Source: Propionibacteriales bacterium
Lineage (GTDB): Bacteria > Actinomycetota > Actinomycetes > Propionibacteriales > Nocardioidaceae
DNA: 32,413 bases
Direction of reading: 5' to 3'
NCBI GenBank assembly: GCA_019510315.1
Contig: JAEKKP010000093.1
Span: 1 to 32,413 of the forward strand
Below the pieces are notes generated by a model that worked only from the letters and a program-made list of their open reading frames with translations, was not told where the DNA came from and did not search any database. The translations under genes and the position numbers were made by a program. This document shows, piece by piece, positions 11,045 to 24,741 of this stretch. How positions within the stretch are numbered: the first letter of the stretch is position 1; each line of letters begins with the position of its first letter.

Positions 11045-11403
11045 TAGAAGATGACTTCGCCGTTCTTGCGGCGGGTGCGGAGGGTCTGGAGAGCCTCGTC
11101 GAGGATGTCCTTGGCCTCCGCGTCGGAGCGACGCTCCTTCACGTAGGCCAGGTGGGTCTTGTACGGCTCGATCTTGGTCGGCGGCGGCGGGTTCTCCGAG
11201 TCGAGGCTCGCCGGCAGTCCGCAGCGCGGGCAGTCCCACGACTCGGGGACCGTCGCCTCCACGGCGAACGCGATCAGCGTGCGGTGCTCGCGCGAGCAGA
11301 AGTACGTGACGTTCTGGCGCGGTGCGGCTTCACCACGCTCCGCCTCGCCCATCGGTCCCGCACCCACACGGCTGCCACGAATGGCATTTCCTCCGCCAGC
11401 CAC
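11044..11403 (-). CDS. rbpA: RNA polymerase-binding protein RbpA
   Basis: MAGGGNAIRGSRVGAGPMGEAERGEAAPR..YFC..H...FA.EA.VPE.WDCPRCGLPA; classic RbpA. Confidence 0.95.
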   Translation of the reverse strand: MAGGGNAIRGSRVGAGPMGEAERGEAAPRQNVTYFCSREHRTLIAFAVEATVPESWDCPRCGLPASLDSENPPPPTKIEPYKTHLAYVKERRSDAEAKDILDEALQTLRTRRKNGEVIF

Positions 11404-11437
11404 CAGGTCTCCTTCTCAGTTCCGCACCACAGGGGGA

Positions 11438-11674
11438 TCAGTTGCTGGTCTTGAACAGGAGCCCGAGACCGATGACGCAGGCGAACCAGACCAGCCCGAT
11501 GCCGATCGTGATCCGGTCGAGGTTGCGCTCGGCGACCGACGAGCCACCGAGGCCACTCGACACCCCGCCGCCGAACATGTCGGAGAGTCCACCGCCGCGG
11601 CCCTTGTGGAGCAGCACGAGCAGGATCATCAACATGCTGCTGATGACGAGCAGGATCTCGAAAACGGTGATCAC
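11438..11674 (-). CDS. secG: Preprotein translocase subunit SecG
   Basis: 78 aa, two TM helices, LLHKGRGGGLSDMFGGG signature. Confidence 0.93.
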   Translation of the reverse strand: MITVFEILLVISSMLMILLVLLHKGRGGGLSDMFGGGVSSGLGGSSVAERNLDRITIGIGLVWFACVIGLGLLFKTSN

Positions 11675-11803
11675 GGCCGGAATCCTAACTGACGTCGTGC
11701 ATTTTCAGGCACGTGGGCCGTCACTGGACGGACATGTCGTCGTCGCAGAAGCCTTCCTGACCGACGAGTGCACCGTGACGTGGACCTACGCGGCTCGGCG
11801 CAC

Positions 11804-12952
11804 CTATGGTGCTGGGTTGGCGGTCGCGGTGATCGAGACAGTGATCGTGGGCGGATCGTCGTGGGTCAGTGCCAGGTGCCAGGCAGCGGCATCCCGGTCC
11901 GACATCGACCAGATCGTGCGCGCATCGTCGTCGATCCAGGTTGCCAGCTGCCCGGCCGGTGCGCCCATCGCGGAGTTCAGCGAGGTGAATCCATGGTCTG
12001 GGTCCCCGATGAAGGTGGCGATCGGGTGGACTCCGTCGGTCCCCTCACGGACGACGACCGCCGAGGCATCGTGCGCCACGGACGCAGCCCACCCGCGTTG
12101 ACTCAGCTGGCTGGTCCACCGTGCGTTGGTCGGGAGATCCCGGACGTGGGCCGTGTCCACGGTCGCCGCCGTGGTCACGTACGCGAGGAGATGGCCGTCA
12201 CCGGACGCCCCACCGAAGGCGCAGGCCGCCGTTCCGCAGTCGACGACGGGTGCCACGGCGCCGGTCGTGGGCGTCCAGGAGTACACGTATCCACCGATCG
12301 CGTTCGAGAAGTCTGGTCCGGTGGCCGTGCCCGGACTCGCGAAGAGCAGATTCCCGTTGTCCAGGAGCGCGTAGCCGGACGCTGCGTGGACCGTGTCGGG
12401 TGCTGCCGTGAGCCTGCCACTCTGCAGATCGCGGACGTACGGCCGCGAAGCGGCGCAGGTGAACGCGACGAAGCGACCGTCGGGAGTCAGCGAGCTCGGT
12501 CCGACCCCGGTGCACATCGTGTCGAGGGGTGCACCGGTCGGGTCGAGGTCGACCTGCTCGGTCACGCCCGTCGAGAGGTTCCGGACGAACACGTGCGACG
12601 TTGTGGAGTAACCGATGTGCTCGTGGACGCTGTACGCCACGGTCTGCCCGTCCGGGGTGATCCCGATGGCATGGCTTCCCGGTGCGCCCGGGACCAGCAT
12701 GGTGTAGGTGTGGGATCGCGTGTCCAGGAGCGCTGCCTGGAAGACGCCGTTGACGACGAGATCGACCGTCATCACTCCGGTGCTGCCGGCGCCCTGCACC
12801 GGCACGACGGTCGTGAAACCGGGCGGCGGCGCGAATCTATCGGTCGAGACGACGCGGGCGGAGGTTGTTGCCGACGCAGACGAGACGATGGCGAGAACGC
12901 CGACCGCGCTGATCAGGAGAAGCGCCGAGATCGCCGAGGTTGCACGTTGCAT
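11804..12952 (-). CDS. Secreted protein with TolB/WD40-like beta-propeller repeats
   Basis: Signal peptide MQRATSAISALLLISAVGVLAIVSSASATT; recurring blades such as 'SLTPDGRFVAFTC', 'GITPDGQTVAYSV', 'GASGDGHLLAYVT'; internal start at 12952 preferred over 13027. Confidence 0.7.
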   Translation of the reverse strand: MQRATSAISALLLISAVGVLAIVSSASATTSARVVSTDRFAPPPGFTTVVPVQGAGSTGVMTVDLVVNGVFQAALLDTRSHTYTMLVPGAPGSHAIGITPDGQTVAYSVHEHIGYSTTSHVFVRNLSTGVTEQVDLDPTGAPLDTMCTGVGPSSLTPDGRFVAFTCAASRPYVRDLQSGRLTAAPDTVHAASGYALLDNGNLLFASPGTATGPDFSNAIGGYVYSWTPTTGAVAPVVDCGTAACAFGGASGDGHLLAYVTTAATVDTAHVRDLPTNARWTSQLSQRGWAASVAHDASAVVVREGTDGVHPIATFIGDPDHGFTSLNSAMGAPAGQLATWIDDDARTIWSMSDRDAAAWHLALTHDDPPTITVSITATANPAP

Positions 12953-13051
12953 GTCGAGCCCCCATCCACGGCCGGTCGACCGGCTGCTGTTCGGCCCCCC
13001 GCTCGTGTCAACGAACCCGTGCCTCACGGGTCACGGCGGCGTCGCCTGGGC

Positions 13052-13849
13052 TCAGAGGACGGGCATGTCGTAGTAGCGGCAGATGCCGCCGAACTCCTCT
13101 GCCTGGAGGCTCGCCCCACCAACGAGCGCGCCGTCGACGTCGGGCTGCTGCATGATGCCAGCGATGTTCGCGGCCTTCACCGAGCCGCCGTACAGCACGC
13201 GTACGCCGGCAGCCGCCTCAGCTCCGTGGACGTCAGCGATGCCCTGCCGGACCGCTGCGCACACCTCCTGGGCGTCCGCAGGTGTCGCCACCTCGCCCGT
13301 GCCGATCGCCCACACCGGCTCGTAGGCGATCACGAGCCCGGCGACCTGTTCTGCTGTGAAGCCCGCCAGGGACCCGTGCACCTGGTCGACGCAGTGGCTG
13401 ACGTGGCGCCCCTCCTTGCGGATGTCGAGGGCCTCGCCGACGCACACGATCGGCGTCATCCCGGCAGCGAGCGCCTTGTGGGCCTTCGCGCTCACGAGCG
13501 CGTCGTCCTCCTGGTGGTACTCGCGACGCTCCGAGTGGCCGACCACCACGTAGCTGCAGCCGAGCTTGGTCAGCATCGAGGCCGAGATCTCCCCGGTGTA
13601 GGCACCGTCGTCGTGGACGGAGACGTCCTGGGCGCCGTACCGCAGCTGCAGCCGGTCACCGTCGACAAGCGTCTGCACCGAGCGCAGGTCGGTGAACGGC
13701 GGCACGACGACCACCTCCACGCGGCTGTAGTCGTGCTTCTTGTCGGCCAGCGTGAGAGCCAGCTTCTGCACGAGGTGCACGGCCTCGAGGTGGTTGAGGT
13801 TCATCTTCCAGTTGCCTGCCATCAAGGGCAGGCGAGAGCTCTTCGCCAT
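13052..13849 (-). CDS. tpiA: Triosephosphate isomerase
   Basis: [47 protein letters not shown]. Confidence 0.97.
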   Translation of the reverse strand: MAKSSRLPLMAGNWKMNLNHLEAVHLVQKLALTLADKKHDYSRVEVVVVPPFTDLRSVQTLVDGDRLQLRYGAQDVSVHDDGAYTGEISASMLTKLGCSYVVVGHSERREYHQEDDALVSAKAHKALAAGMTPIVCVGEALDIRKEGRHVSHCVDQVHGSLAGFTAEQVAGLVIAYEPVWAIGTGEVATPADAQEVCAAVRQGIADVHGAEAAAGVRVLYGGSVKAANIAGIMQQPDVDGALVGGASLQAEEFGGICRYYDMPVL

Positions 13850-13871
13850 GGCTTCGCTTTCAGAGTTCAGA

Positions 13872-13910
13872 GGTTTCGAGACGGTCGCTGCGCGACCTCC
13901 TCAACCACCG
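13872..13910. repeat. REP-like intergenic hairpin repeat
   Basis: GGTTTCGAGACGGTCGCTGCGCGACCTCCTCAACCACCG with perfect GGTCGC-TGC-GCGACC hairpin; ends share the GGTTTCGA/CAACCACCG motif with the 28.8 kb repeat block; overlaps the pgk stop codon. Confidence 0.75.
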
Positions 13911-15094
13911 TTGAGTACGTCGATCCCCGGGAGCGTCTTGCCCTCGAGGTACTCCAGGCTGGCGCCGCCGCCCGTGGAGATGTGGCCGAACGCGTCGTCG
14001 GCGAAGCCGAGCTGCCGGACCGCGGCCGCCGAGTCGCCCCCGCCGACGACCGACAGGCCGTCGACTTCGGTCAGCGCCTCGGCGACGGCACGGGTGCCGG
14101 CCGCGAAGGCGGGGAACTCGAAGACGCCCATCGGACCGTTCCAGAACACGGTGCGCGCACCACGGATCGCCTCGGCGAACGCGGCACCCGAGTCGGGACC
14201 GATGTCGAGCCCGATCCGGTCGTCGGGGATCTCGTCGGCCGCCACCACGAGCGGCTCGGCGTCGGCGCTGAACTCAGCCGCCACCACGATGTCAGTGGGC
14301 AGCAGGATCTCGACTCCGGAGTCGGTCGCGCGGCGGAGGTACTCACGGCAGGTCTCGACCTGGTCGTCCTCGAGGAGGCTCTTGCCGACCGGATGGCCCT
14401 GGGCCTTGAGGAAGGTGAACACCATCCCGCCGCCGATCAGCAGCCGGTCGGCCTTGCCGAGGAGGTTGTCGATCACGGCGAGCTTGTCGGAGACCTTGGA
14501 CCCGCCGAGCACCACGACGTACGGCCGCTCGGGTGACTCCGTGAGCCGGCGCAACACGTCGATCTCCGCCGCGACGAGGCCGCCCATGGCGTGTGGCAGG
14601 CGCTGGGCGACGTCGTACACGGAGGCCTGCTTGCGGTGCACGACACCGAAGCCGTCGCTCACGAACGCGTCGCCTAGCGCGGCAAGCTGGTCGGCGAACG
14701 CCCCGCGCTCGGCCTCGTCCTTGCTGGTCTCGCCGGCATTGAAGCGGACGTTCTCGAGCAGGGCGACCTGTCCGTCGGCGAGCCCGTCGACCGCGGCGCG
14801 GGCGGACGAGCCGACCGTGTCGGTCGCGAACGTGACCGTGGTGCCCAGGAGCTCACCGAGGCGCACCGCCACCGGCGCGAGTGAGTACGCCGGGTCCGGC
14901 GACCCCTTCGGCCGGCCCAGGTGAGCCATCACGACCACCCGGGCGCCGGCGTCCGCCAGCTGGCGGATCGTCGGCACGCTGGCCCGGATCCGGCCGTCGT
15001 CGGAGATGCTGGAACCGTCGAGCGGGACGTTGAGGTCCGAGCGGACCAGCACCCGCTTTCCCTGAACGTCACCCAGGGTCGAGTACTCCCCCAC
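13901..15094 (-). CDS. pgk: Phosphoglycerate kinase
   Basis: [58 protein letters not shown] start at 15094. Confidence 0.95.
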   Translation of the reverse strand: MGEYSTLGDVQGKRVLVRSDLNVPLDGSSISDDGRIRASVPTIRQLADAGARVVVMAHLGRPKGSPDPAYSLAPVAVRLGELLGTTVTFATDTVGSSARAAVDGLADGQVALLENVRFNAGETSKDEAERGAFADQLAALGDAFVSDGFGVVHRKQASVYDVAQRLPHAMGGLVAAEIDVLRRLTESPERPYVVVLGGSKVSDKLAVIDNLLGKADRLLIGGGMVFTFLKAQGHPVGKSLLEDDQVETCREYLRRATDSGVEILLPTDIVVAAEFSADAEPLVVAADEIPDDRIGLDIGPDSGAAFAEAIRGARTVFWNGPMGVFEFPAFAAGTRAVAEALTEVDGLSVVGGGDSAAAVRQLGFADDAFGHISTGGGASLEYLEGKTLPGIDVLNGG

Positions 15095-15099
15095 GCCGC

Positions 15100-16134
<1,035 letters not shown>

Positions 16135-16225
16135 TCACCCGACCTTATCGCGGTCCACGACCACGACGAACGCGTTGTCCGGCGTACGTGCCGGTAACCG
16201 CGGACGTAGAGATGGTCGGTCGGGG

Positions 16226-17212
16226 TCAGGCCTCTTCGGCAAGCATCTCCGGGGTCAGCGAGGACTCCGTGTCGGGGATGCCGAGCTCCTCGGCGCGCTT
16301 GTCGGCCATGGCCAGCAACCGGCGGATCCGGCCCGCGATCGCGTCCTTCGTGAGCACCGGGTCGTGGAGCTGGCCGAGCTCCTCGAGCGACGCCTGCTTG
16401 TGCTCGAGACGGAGCCGGCCGGCCAGCTGGAGGTGGTCGGGGATCTCCGCGCCGAGGATCTCCAGGGCGCGCTCGACACGGGCGCCGGCAGCGACCGCCG
16501 CGCGGGCCGAGCGACGCAGGTTGGCGTCGTCGAAGTTCGCGAGCCGGTTGGCCGTGGCGCGCACCTCGCGGCGCATCCGGCGCTCCTCCCACGCCAGCAG
16601 CGACTCGTGGGCACCGAGGCGGGTGAGCAGCTGGCCGATCGCGTCGCCGTCGCGGATGACGACGCGGTCGACGCCGCGCACCTCGCGCGCCTTGGCCGAG
16701 ATGCCGAGTCGACGCGCCGACCCGACGAGTGCGAGCGCCGCCTCGGGCCCCGGGCACGTGACCTCGAGGGAGCTCGAGCGCCCGGGCTCCGTGAGCGAGC
16801 CGTGCGCCAGGAACGCGCCGCGCCAGGCAGCGACCGCGTCGCAGCCCGACCCCGACACGACCTGCGGCGGGAGACCTCGAACGGGTCGGTTGCGCTGGTC
16901 GATCAGACCGGTCTGCCGGGCCAGCGACTCCCCGTCGCGGGCGACGCGGACGATGTAGTGGGTGCCCCGACGCAGGCCGTTGCCCTTGAGCAGCACGACC
17001 TCGGAGTCGTGGCCGTAGACCTCGGCGATGTCCTTGCGGAGACGGCGTGCAGCGGCTCCTGTGTCGAGCTCGGCCTCGACGACGATCCCGCCGTTGACGA
17101 GGTGCAGCGAGTCGGCGAAGCGCAGCATCGAGGAGACCTCTGACTTCCGGCAACATGTCTTCGTCACTGCCGTGCTGGCCAGCTCCGCCTTCACCTGTGC
17201 CGTCATCGCCAT
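16226..17212 (-). CDS. whiA: DNA-binding protein WhiA
   Basis: [39 protein letters not shown]-terminal HTH '[32 protein letters not shown]'; next to yvcK and rapZ. Confidence 0.95.
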   Translation of the reverse strand: MAMTAQVKAELASTAVTKTCCRKSEVSSMLRFADSLHLVNGGIVVEAELDTGAAARRLRKDIAEVYGHDSEVVLLKGNGLRRGTHYIVRVARDGESLARQTGLIDQRNRPVRGLPPQVVSGSGCDAVAAWRGAFLAHGSLTEPGRSSSLEVTCPGPEAALALVGSARRLGISAKAREVRGVDRVVIRDGDAIGQLLTRLGAHESLLAWEERRMRREVRATANRLANFDDANLRRSARAAVAAGARVERALEILGAEIPDHLQLAGRLRLEHKQASLEELGQLHDPVLTKDAIAGRIRRLLAMADKRAEELGIPDTESSLTPEMLAEEA

Positions 17213-17222
17213 GCGCGCCACC

Positions 17223-18188
17223 TTAGTTCGCTCCCGTGACGCGTGCATACGCTCGGGCAAGTTTCTCGGGATCGTGCTGTCCGGGAGCACCCTGACGAGC
17301 CACGTCGGCGAGCACCAGGCGCGCACCGATGTCCTCCGTCATCGCTTCCAGGGCCGCGGCGTCGTGCACCGATCCGGGATCGGCGAGCACTGTGTGCACC
17401 CGCAGGTCAGGTGCCGTGCGATGGAGTACGGCGAGGTGGTCCTCCGGCGTCCAGCCCTCTGTCTCGCCGGGCTGGGCCTCGAGGTTGAGGGTGACCACGA
17501 CGTTGCCGGGCGTCGTCGCGAGTGCGTCGCGCAGACCGGGGACGAGCAGGTGCGGGATCACCGACGAGTACCACGAACCCGGTCCGAGGACGACCCAGTC
17601 CGCCTCGCCGAGCGCGCGCGTCGCCTCGGGACAGGCCTTAGGGTCAGCCGGCTCCAGGCTCACCTCGACCACCTCACCCGGTGTCGTCGCGACGGCGACC
17701 TGCCCGCGAACAGTGCTGATCTCGTCGGGCTTCGCCGGGTCCGCACCTCGCACCCGGGCCATGATGTCGATCGGCGTGATCGCCATCGGCAGCACCCGGC
17801 CGCGCGCGCCCAGCAGGCTGCCCACCCAGTCGAGGCCGGAGACATGGTCGCCGAGGAGCTGCCAGAGCGCGACGATCAGCAGGTTGCCGACGGAGTGCCC
17901 GTCCATCTCTCCGTCGGACTCGAACCGATGCTGCAGGACCCGCGCCCAGGTCTGCCCCCAGCGGTCGTCGCCGCAGAGCGCAGCGAGTGCCATCCGCAGG
18001 TCGCCGGGCGGGAGAACACCGAACTCCTCCCTGAGCCGACCGGACGAGCCGCCGTTGTCCGCGACCGTGACGACCGCCGTGAGATCGGAGGTCAGCCGCC
18101 GAAGCGCCGCCAGCGATGCCGCCAGACCGTGACCGCCACCCAGGGCGACGACCGCAGGCTCGGACGACCAGGCCACGCCCGAGCTCAC
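17223..18188 (-). CDS. yvcK: Gluconeogenesis factor YvcK / CofD-like protein
   Basis: [41 protein letters not shown]; conserved whiA-yvcK-rapZ order. Confidence 0.94.
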   Translation of the reverse strand: MSSGVAWSSEPAVVALGGGHGLAASLAALRRLTSDLTAVVTVADNGGSSGRLREEFGVLPPGDLRMALAALCGDDRWGQTWARVLQHRFESDGEMDGHSVGNLLIVALWQLLGDHVSGLDWVGSLLGARGRVLPMAITPIDIMARVRGADPAKPDEISTVRGQVAVATTPGEVVEVSLEPADPKACPEATRALGEADWVVLGPGSWYSSVIPHLLVPGLRDALATTPGNVVVTLNLEAQPGETEGWTPEDHLAVLHRTAPDLRVHTVLADPGSVHDAAALEAMTEDIGARLVLADVARQGAPGQHDPEKLARAYARVTGAN

Positions 18189-19105
18189 TCGCGGCCCAGG
18201 TCGCGGTGCGTGGCGGAGGCCTCCATGCCCAGGGCGCGCAATCGCGTCGCGATCTCCTCGGCCATGGCGACGCTGCGGTGCTTGCCGCCGGTGCAGCCGA
18301 TCGCGACCGTCATGAACCGCTTGCCCTCGCGGAGGTAGCCCTCGCCGACGGTCTCGATCACCGGGATGTAGCGCTCGAGGAACGTCTTGGCGTCCGCCCG
18401 GCCGGTGACGTACTCGATCACGCCGGCGTCCTTGCCGGTGAAGTCACGCAGCTCGGCGACCCAGTACGGGTTGGGCAGAAAGCGCATGTCGGCCAAGAGG
18501 TCGGCGTCGACCGGGACGCCGTACTTGAAGCCGAAGCTGACGACCGTGACCCTCAGGGCGGTCGTGCCGGGGGCGCCGAACGCCTGCGCCACCTTGTCCT
18601 TGAGCTGGTGGAGGTTGAGCTGGGTCGTGTCGATGACGACGTCGGCGTCTCCGCGCAGCTGCGTCATGACGCTGCGCTCGCGGTCGATGCCCTCGAGCAG
18701 CCGGCCGCCGGCCTGGAGCGGGTGCGGGCGGCGCGCGGCCTCCTGACGACGGACCAGGATGTCGTCGTCGGCCTCGAGGAACAGCAACGAGGTACGCCGG
18801 GTCGGCAGGTGCTGCGCCAGCTGCTCGCGCAGCGTGTGGAACGACGTGCCACCGCGTACGTCGACGAGCACGGCGATCGGCTGGTCGCGGCCCTTCTGCT
18901 CGTCGACCAGCCGGACCACCTCGGTGACGAGCTCCGGCGGAAGGTTGTCGACGACGAAGTAGCCGAGGTCCTCGAGCTCCTTGGCCGCGGTGCTGCGTCC
19001 GGCGCCGGTCATGCCGGTCACCACGACGAGCTCGCCGAGCTCGGGCGATGCGCCGACCGCCGGCATCTCGCCGGTGTCGTCGCTGGACCTCGGCTCTGCG
19101 GTCAT
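18185..19105 (-). CDS. rapZ: RNase adapter protein RapZ (P-loop nucleotide-binding)
   Basis: VVTGMTGAGRSTAAKELEDLGYFVVDNLPPELV; CTGGKHRSVAMAEEIATRL; overlaps yvcK start by 4 bp. Confidence 0.95.
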   Translation of the reverse strand: MTAEPRSSDDTGEMPAVGASPELGELVVVTGMTGAGRSTAAKELEDLGYFVVDNLPPELVTEVVRLVDEQKGRDQPIAVLVDVRGGTSFHTLREQLAQHLPTRRTSLLFLEADDDILVRRQEAARRPHPLQAGGRLLEGIDRERSVMTQLRGDADVVIDTTQLNLHQLKDKVAQAFGAPGTTALRVTVVSFGFKYGVPVDADLLADMRFLPNPYWVAELRDFTGKDAGVIEYVTGRADAKTFLERYIPVIETVGEGYLREGKRFMTVAIGCTGGKHRSVAMAEEIATRLRALGMEASATHRDLGRE

Positions 19106-19106
19106 C

Positions 19107-21092
19107 TCAGCCTTCCTGGATCTCGCCGGTCGCGGTGTTCACGCTGACAGTCTTGCGGGCGACCCCGTCGGGCGCGACCGCTTCGGCGATGGCGGCAGCG
19201 GTCGACGGACCGATTCCCGGGACCTGAGCGATCTCCTCGGTGCTCGCGGCACGGAGCTTCTTCAGCGAGCCGAAGTGCTTGATCAGCGTCTTGCGCCGGA
19301 CCTCGCCGAGGCCGGGCACGTCGTCGAGCAGGCTCTCCACCATCGACTTCGACCGCCGCGACCGGTGGTGGGTGATCGCGAACCGATGGGCCTCGTCACG
19401 GATCCGCTGGAGGAGGTAGAGGCCCTCGCTGGTCCGCGGAAGGATCACCGGGTCGGGCTCCCCGGGCAGCCAGACCTCCTCGAGCCGCTTGGCCAGTCCG
19501 CAGACCGGGATGTCGTCGATGCCGAGCTCGTCGAGGGCCCGCTGGGCGGCCGCCACCTGGGGCGGACCACCGTCGACCACGACCAGGCCGGGCGTGTAGG
19601 CGAACTTGCGGGGCTTGCCGGTCTCGGGGTCGATCAGCATCGGTCCACTGTCATCGGCGTCGACCTCACCCCCGGCCACCTCCGGGCGCTCGATCCGCTC
19701 GTCGAGCAGACGGCGGAAGCGCCGGGTGATCACCTCGTGCATGGAGGCGACGTCGTTCTGTCCCTCGACGCTCCTGATCACGAAGCGGCGGTACTCGCTC
19801 TTGCGGGCGAGCCCGTCCTCGAACACCACCATCGACGCGACCACCTCGGTGCCCTGGAGGTTCGAGATGTCGTAGCACTCGATCCGCAGCGGCGCAGCCG
19901 GCAGGTCGAGGGCACGCTGGATCTCCTCGAGCGCCTGGTTGCGGGCGGTCAGGTCGCTCGCGCGCCGGGTCTTGTGGAGGGCGAGCGACTGGCCGGCGTT
20001 CTGGGCGACCGTCTTCTGCAGCGCCTTCTTGTCGCCGCGCTTCGGCACCCGGACCTGCACCTTGCTCCCGCGAGCCTCGGAGAGCAGCTGCTCGAAGGTG
20101 TCGGCGTCCTCGGGCATCGCCGGCACCAGGATCTCGCGCGGGATCGAGTCGCCCTCCTCCCCGGCGTACAGCTGGAGGAGGAACTCGCTGACCAGTCCGG
20201 CGGTGTCGAGGTCCTCGACGCGGTCGGCGACCCAGCCGCGCTGGCCGCGGATCCGGCCGGAGCGCACGTGGAAGATCTGCACCGCGACCTCGAGGGGGTC
20301 CTCGGCGAGCGCGATCACGTCGGCGTCGGTGCCGTCGCCGAAGACGACGGCCTGCTTCTCCAGCGCCTTGTTGAGCGCACCCAGGTCGTCGCGCAGCCGG
20401 GCGGCGCGTTCGTACTCCTGCGCTTTCGACGCGGCGTACATCTCCTGCTCGACACGGCGCACGAAGGCGTCGGTGCGACCGCCCATGAAGTCGCAGAAGT
20501 CCTCGGCGATGCGCCGGTGCTCCTCGGCGTCGATCCGGCCGACGCAGGGCGCGGCGCACTTGTCGATGTAACCGAGGAGGCACGGCCGGCCGATCTGCGA
20601 CGACCTCTTGAAGACGCCGTTGCTGCACGACCGCATCGGGAAGACCCGCAGCAGCAGGTCGACGGTCTCCCGGATCGCCCAGGCGTGGGAGTACGGCCCG
20701 AAGTACTTCACGCCCTTCTTCTTCGCGCCACGGCCGACCATGACGCGCGGGTAGTCCTCGTTGAGCGTCACCGCCAGCCACGGGTAGGACTTGTCGTCGC
20801 GGTACTTCACGTTGAACCGCGGGTCGAACTCCTTGATCCAGGAGTACTCCAGCTGCAGGGCCTCGACCTCGGTGGCGACGACCGTCCACTCCACGCTCGC
20901 GGCCGTCGTCACCATCGTCGCGGTGCGCGGGTGCAGGTTGACGACGTCCTGGAAGTACGACGACAGCCGGGCCCGGAGGTTCTTCGCCTTGCCGACGTAG
21001 ACGACCCGCCCGTCCTTGTCACGGAAGCGGTAGACGCCCGGCCGGGTCGGGATCGACCCCTGCTTCGGCCGGTACGTCGACGGATCTGCCAC
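19107..21092 (-). CDS. uvrC: Excinuclease ABC subunit C
   Basis: GIY-YIG N-terminus '[32 protein letters not shown]'; RNase H-like '[31 protein letters not shown]'; HhH C-terminus. Confidence 0.96.
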   Translation of the reverse strand: MADPSTYRPKQGSIPTRPGVYRFRDKDGRVVYVGKAKNLRARLSSYFQDVVNLHPRTATMVTTAASVEWTVVATEVEALQLEYSWIKEFDPRFNVKYRDDKSYPWLAVTLNEDYPRVMVGRGAKKKGVKYFGPYSHAWAIRETVDLLLRVFPMRSCSNGVFKRSSQIGRPCLLGYIDKCAAPCVGRIDAEEHRRIAEDFCDFMGGRTDAFVRRVEQEMYAASKAQEYERAARLRDDLGALNKALEKQAVVFGDGTDADVIALAEDPLEVAVQIFHVRSGRIRGQRGWVADRVEDLDTAGLVSEFLLQLYAGEEGDSIPREILVPAMPEDADTFEQLLSEARGSKVQVRVPKRGDKKALQKTVAQNAGQSLALHKTRRASDLTARNQALEEIQRALDLPAAPLRIECYDISNLQGTEVVASMVVFEDGLARKSEYRRFVIRSVEGQNDVASMHEVITRRFRRLLDERIERPEVAGGEVDADDSGPMLIDPETGKPRKFAYTPGLVVVDGGPPQVAAAQRALDELGIDDIPVCGLAKRLEEVWLPGEPDPVILPRTSEGLYLLQRIRDEAHRFAITHHRSRRSKSMVESLLDDVPGLGEVRRKTLIKHFGSLKKLRAASTEEIAQVPGIGPSTAAAIAEAVAPDGVARKTVSVNTATGEIQEG

Positions 21093-21133
21093 ATGCCAAC
21101 CCTACGGGCGGGTGGGGACAGCCCCGGGAACGG

Positions 21134-21646
21134 TCAGCTGACCGTGAGGGTGTCCCCGGCCGGAGACAGGGTGACGGTCTTCTCCGGCAGCGGCTTCGGC
21201 GCCGGGCCGTCCTCGACCGAGCCGTCCTTGATGGAGTACTTGCTGCCATGGCACGTGCAGTCGATCGTGCCGCCCTCGATCTTGGTGACCGGGCAACCCT
21301 GATGGGTGCAGATGGACGAGAAGGCCTTGAACTGGCCTGCCGTCGGCTGGGTCACCACGATCTGCTGCGAGGAGAAGATCCTGCCGCCGCCGACCGGGAT
21401 CTCCGAGGTCTTGATGCCACCGCCCGAGGAGCCGCCGGACGAGCCGCCGGTCGAACCACCCGTGGCGCCACTCGACGTGCTGGGGTCGCCGGCGGTGGTG
21501 CCGGTGCTGTCGCCCGAGCCGCTGCTGCTGCCGCACGCGGCGAGCACCGGGAGCGCCACGCCCGCGGCGGCGAGGCCACCGAGCAGGTTCCTGCGGCTGG
21601 TTTCGTGGTCGGACACGGAGACACCCTTCGTCGGAGACATCGGCAC
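21134..21646 (-). CDS. Rieske (2Fe-2S) domain protein with Tat/lipoprotein signal
   Basis: RRNLLGGLAAAGVALPVLAAC (twin-Arg plus lipobox), Gly/Ser/Thr linker, CTHQGCPV and CTCHGSKYS cluster motifs. Confidence 0.9.
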   Translation of the reverse strand: MPMSPTKGVSVSDHETSRRNLLGGLAAAGVALPVLAACGSSSGSGDSTGTTAGDPSTSSGATGGSTGGSSGGSSGGGIKTSEIPVGGGRIFSSQQIVVTQPTAGQFKAFSSICTHQGCPVTKIEGGTIDCTCHGSKYSIKDGSVEDGPAPKPLPEKTVTLSPAGDTLTVS

Positions 21647-21704
21647 GGCGGCGAGGTGGGCGAGCGTAGTGGTTGAAACTTAGATTTTCCTTTGAGCTCG
21701 CTGC

Positions 21705-24545
<2,841 letters not shown>

Positions 24546-24618
24546 TGCTTCCCCTGCTGTCCGGGCTCCCGGACCGTCGCCGTTGGCTGTCGTCGTGGTC
24601 TCTGCCTGCTCCTGGTGG

Positions 24619-24634
24619 TCGAACACATGTTCGC
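24619..24634 (-). promoter_or_regulatory. LexA/SOS box upstream of uvrA
   Basis: TCGAACACATGTTCGC closely matches the actinobacterial/Gram-positive LexA consensus (CGAAC-N4-GTTCG); 74 bp 5' of the uvrA start. Confidence 0.75.
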
Positions 24635-24741
24635 ACATGGCCGGTCACGGAGCGTGGAGGCACACACCGTCGTCACGATCTCACGCCGCACCGACAAGGA
24701 CGGGTGCCGCCCGGTCGCCCGGTCGCGGCAGACTGGGCACC

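Noticed and set aside
18981-21302. 773-aa + strand ORF opposite uvrC
   Set aside because: Antisense shadow of uvrC; no domain signature.
21480-21600. Gly/Ser/Thr-rich repeats as a separate repeat feature
   Set aside because: Explained as the low-complexity linker between lipobox and Rieske domain.
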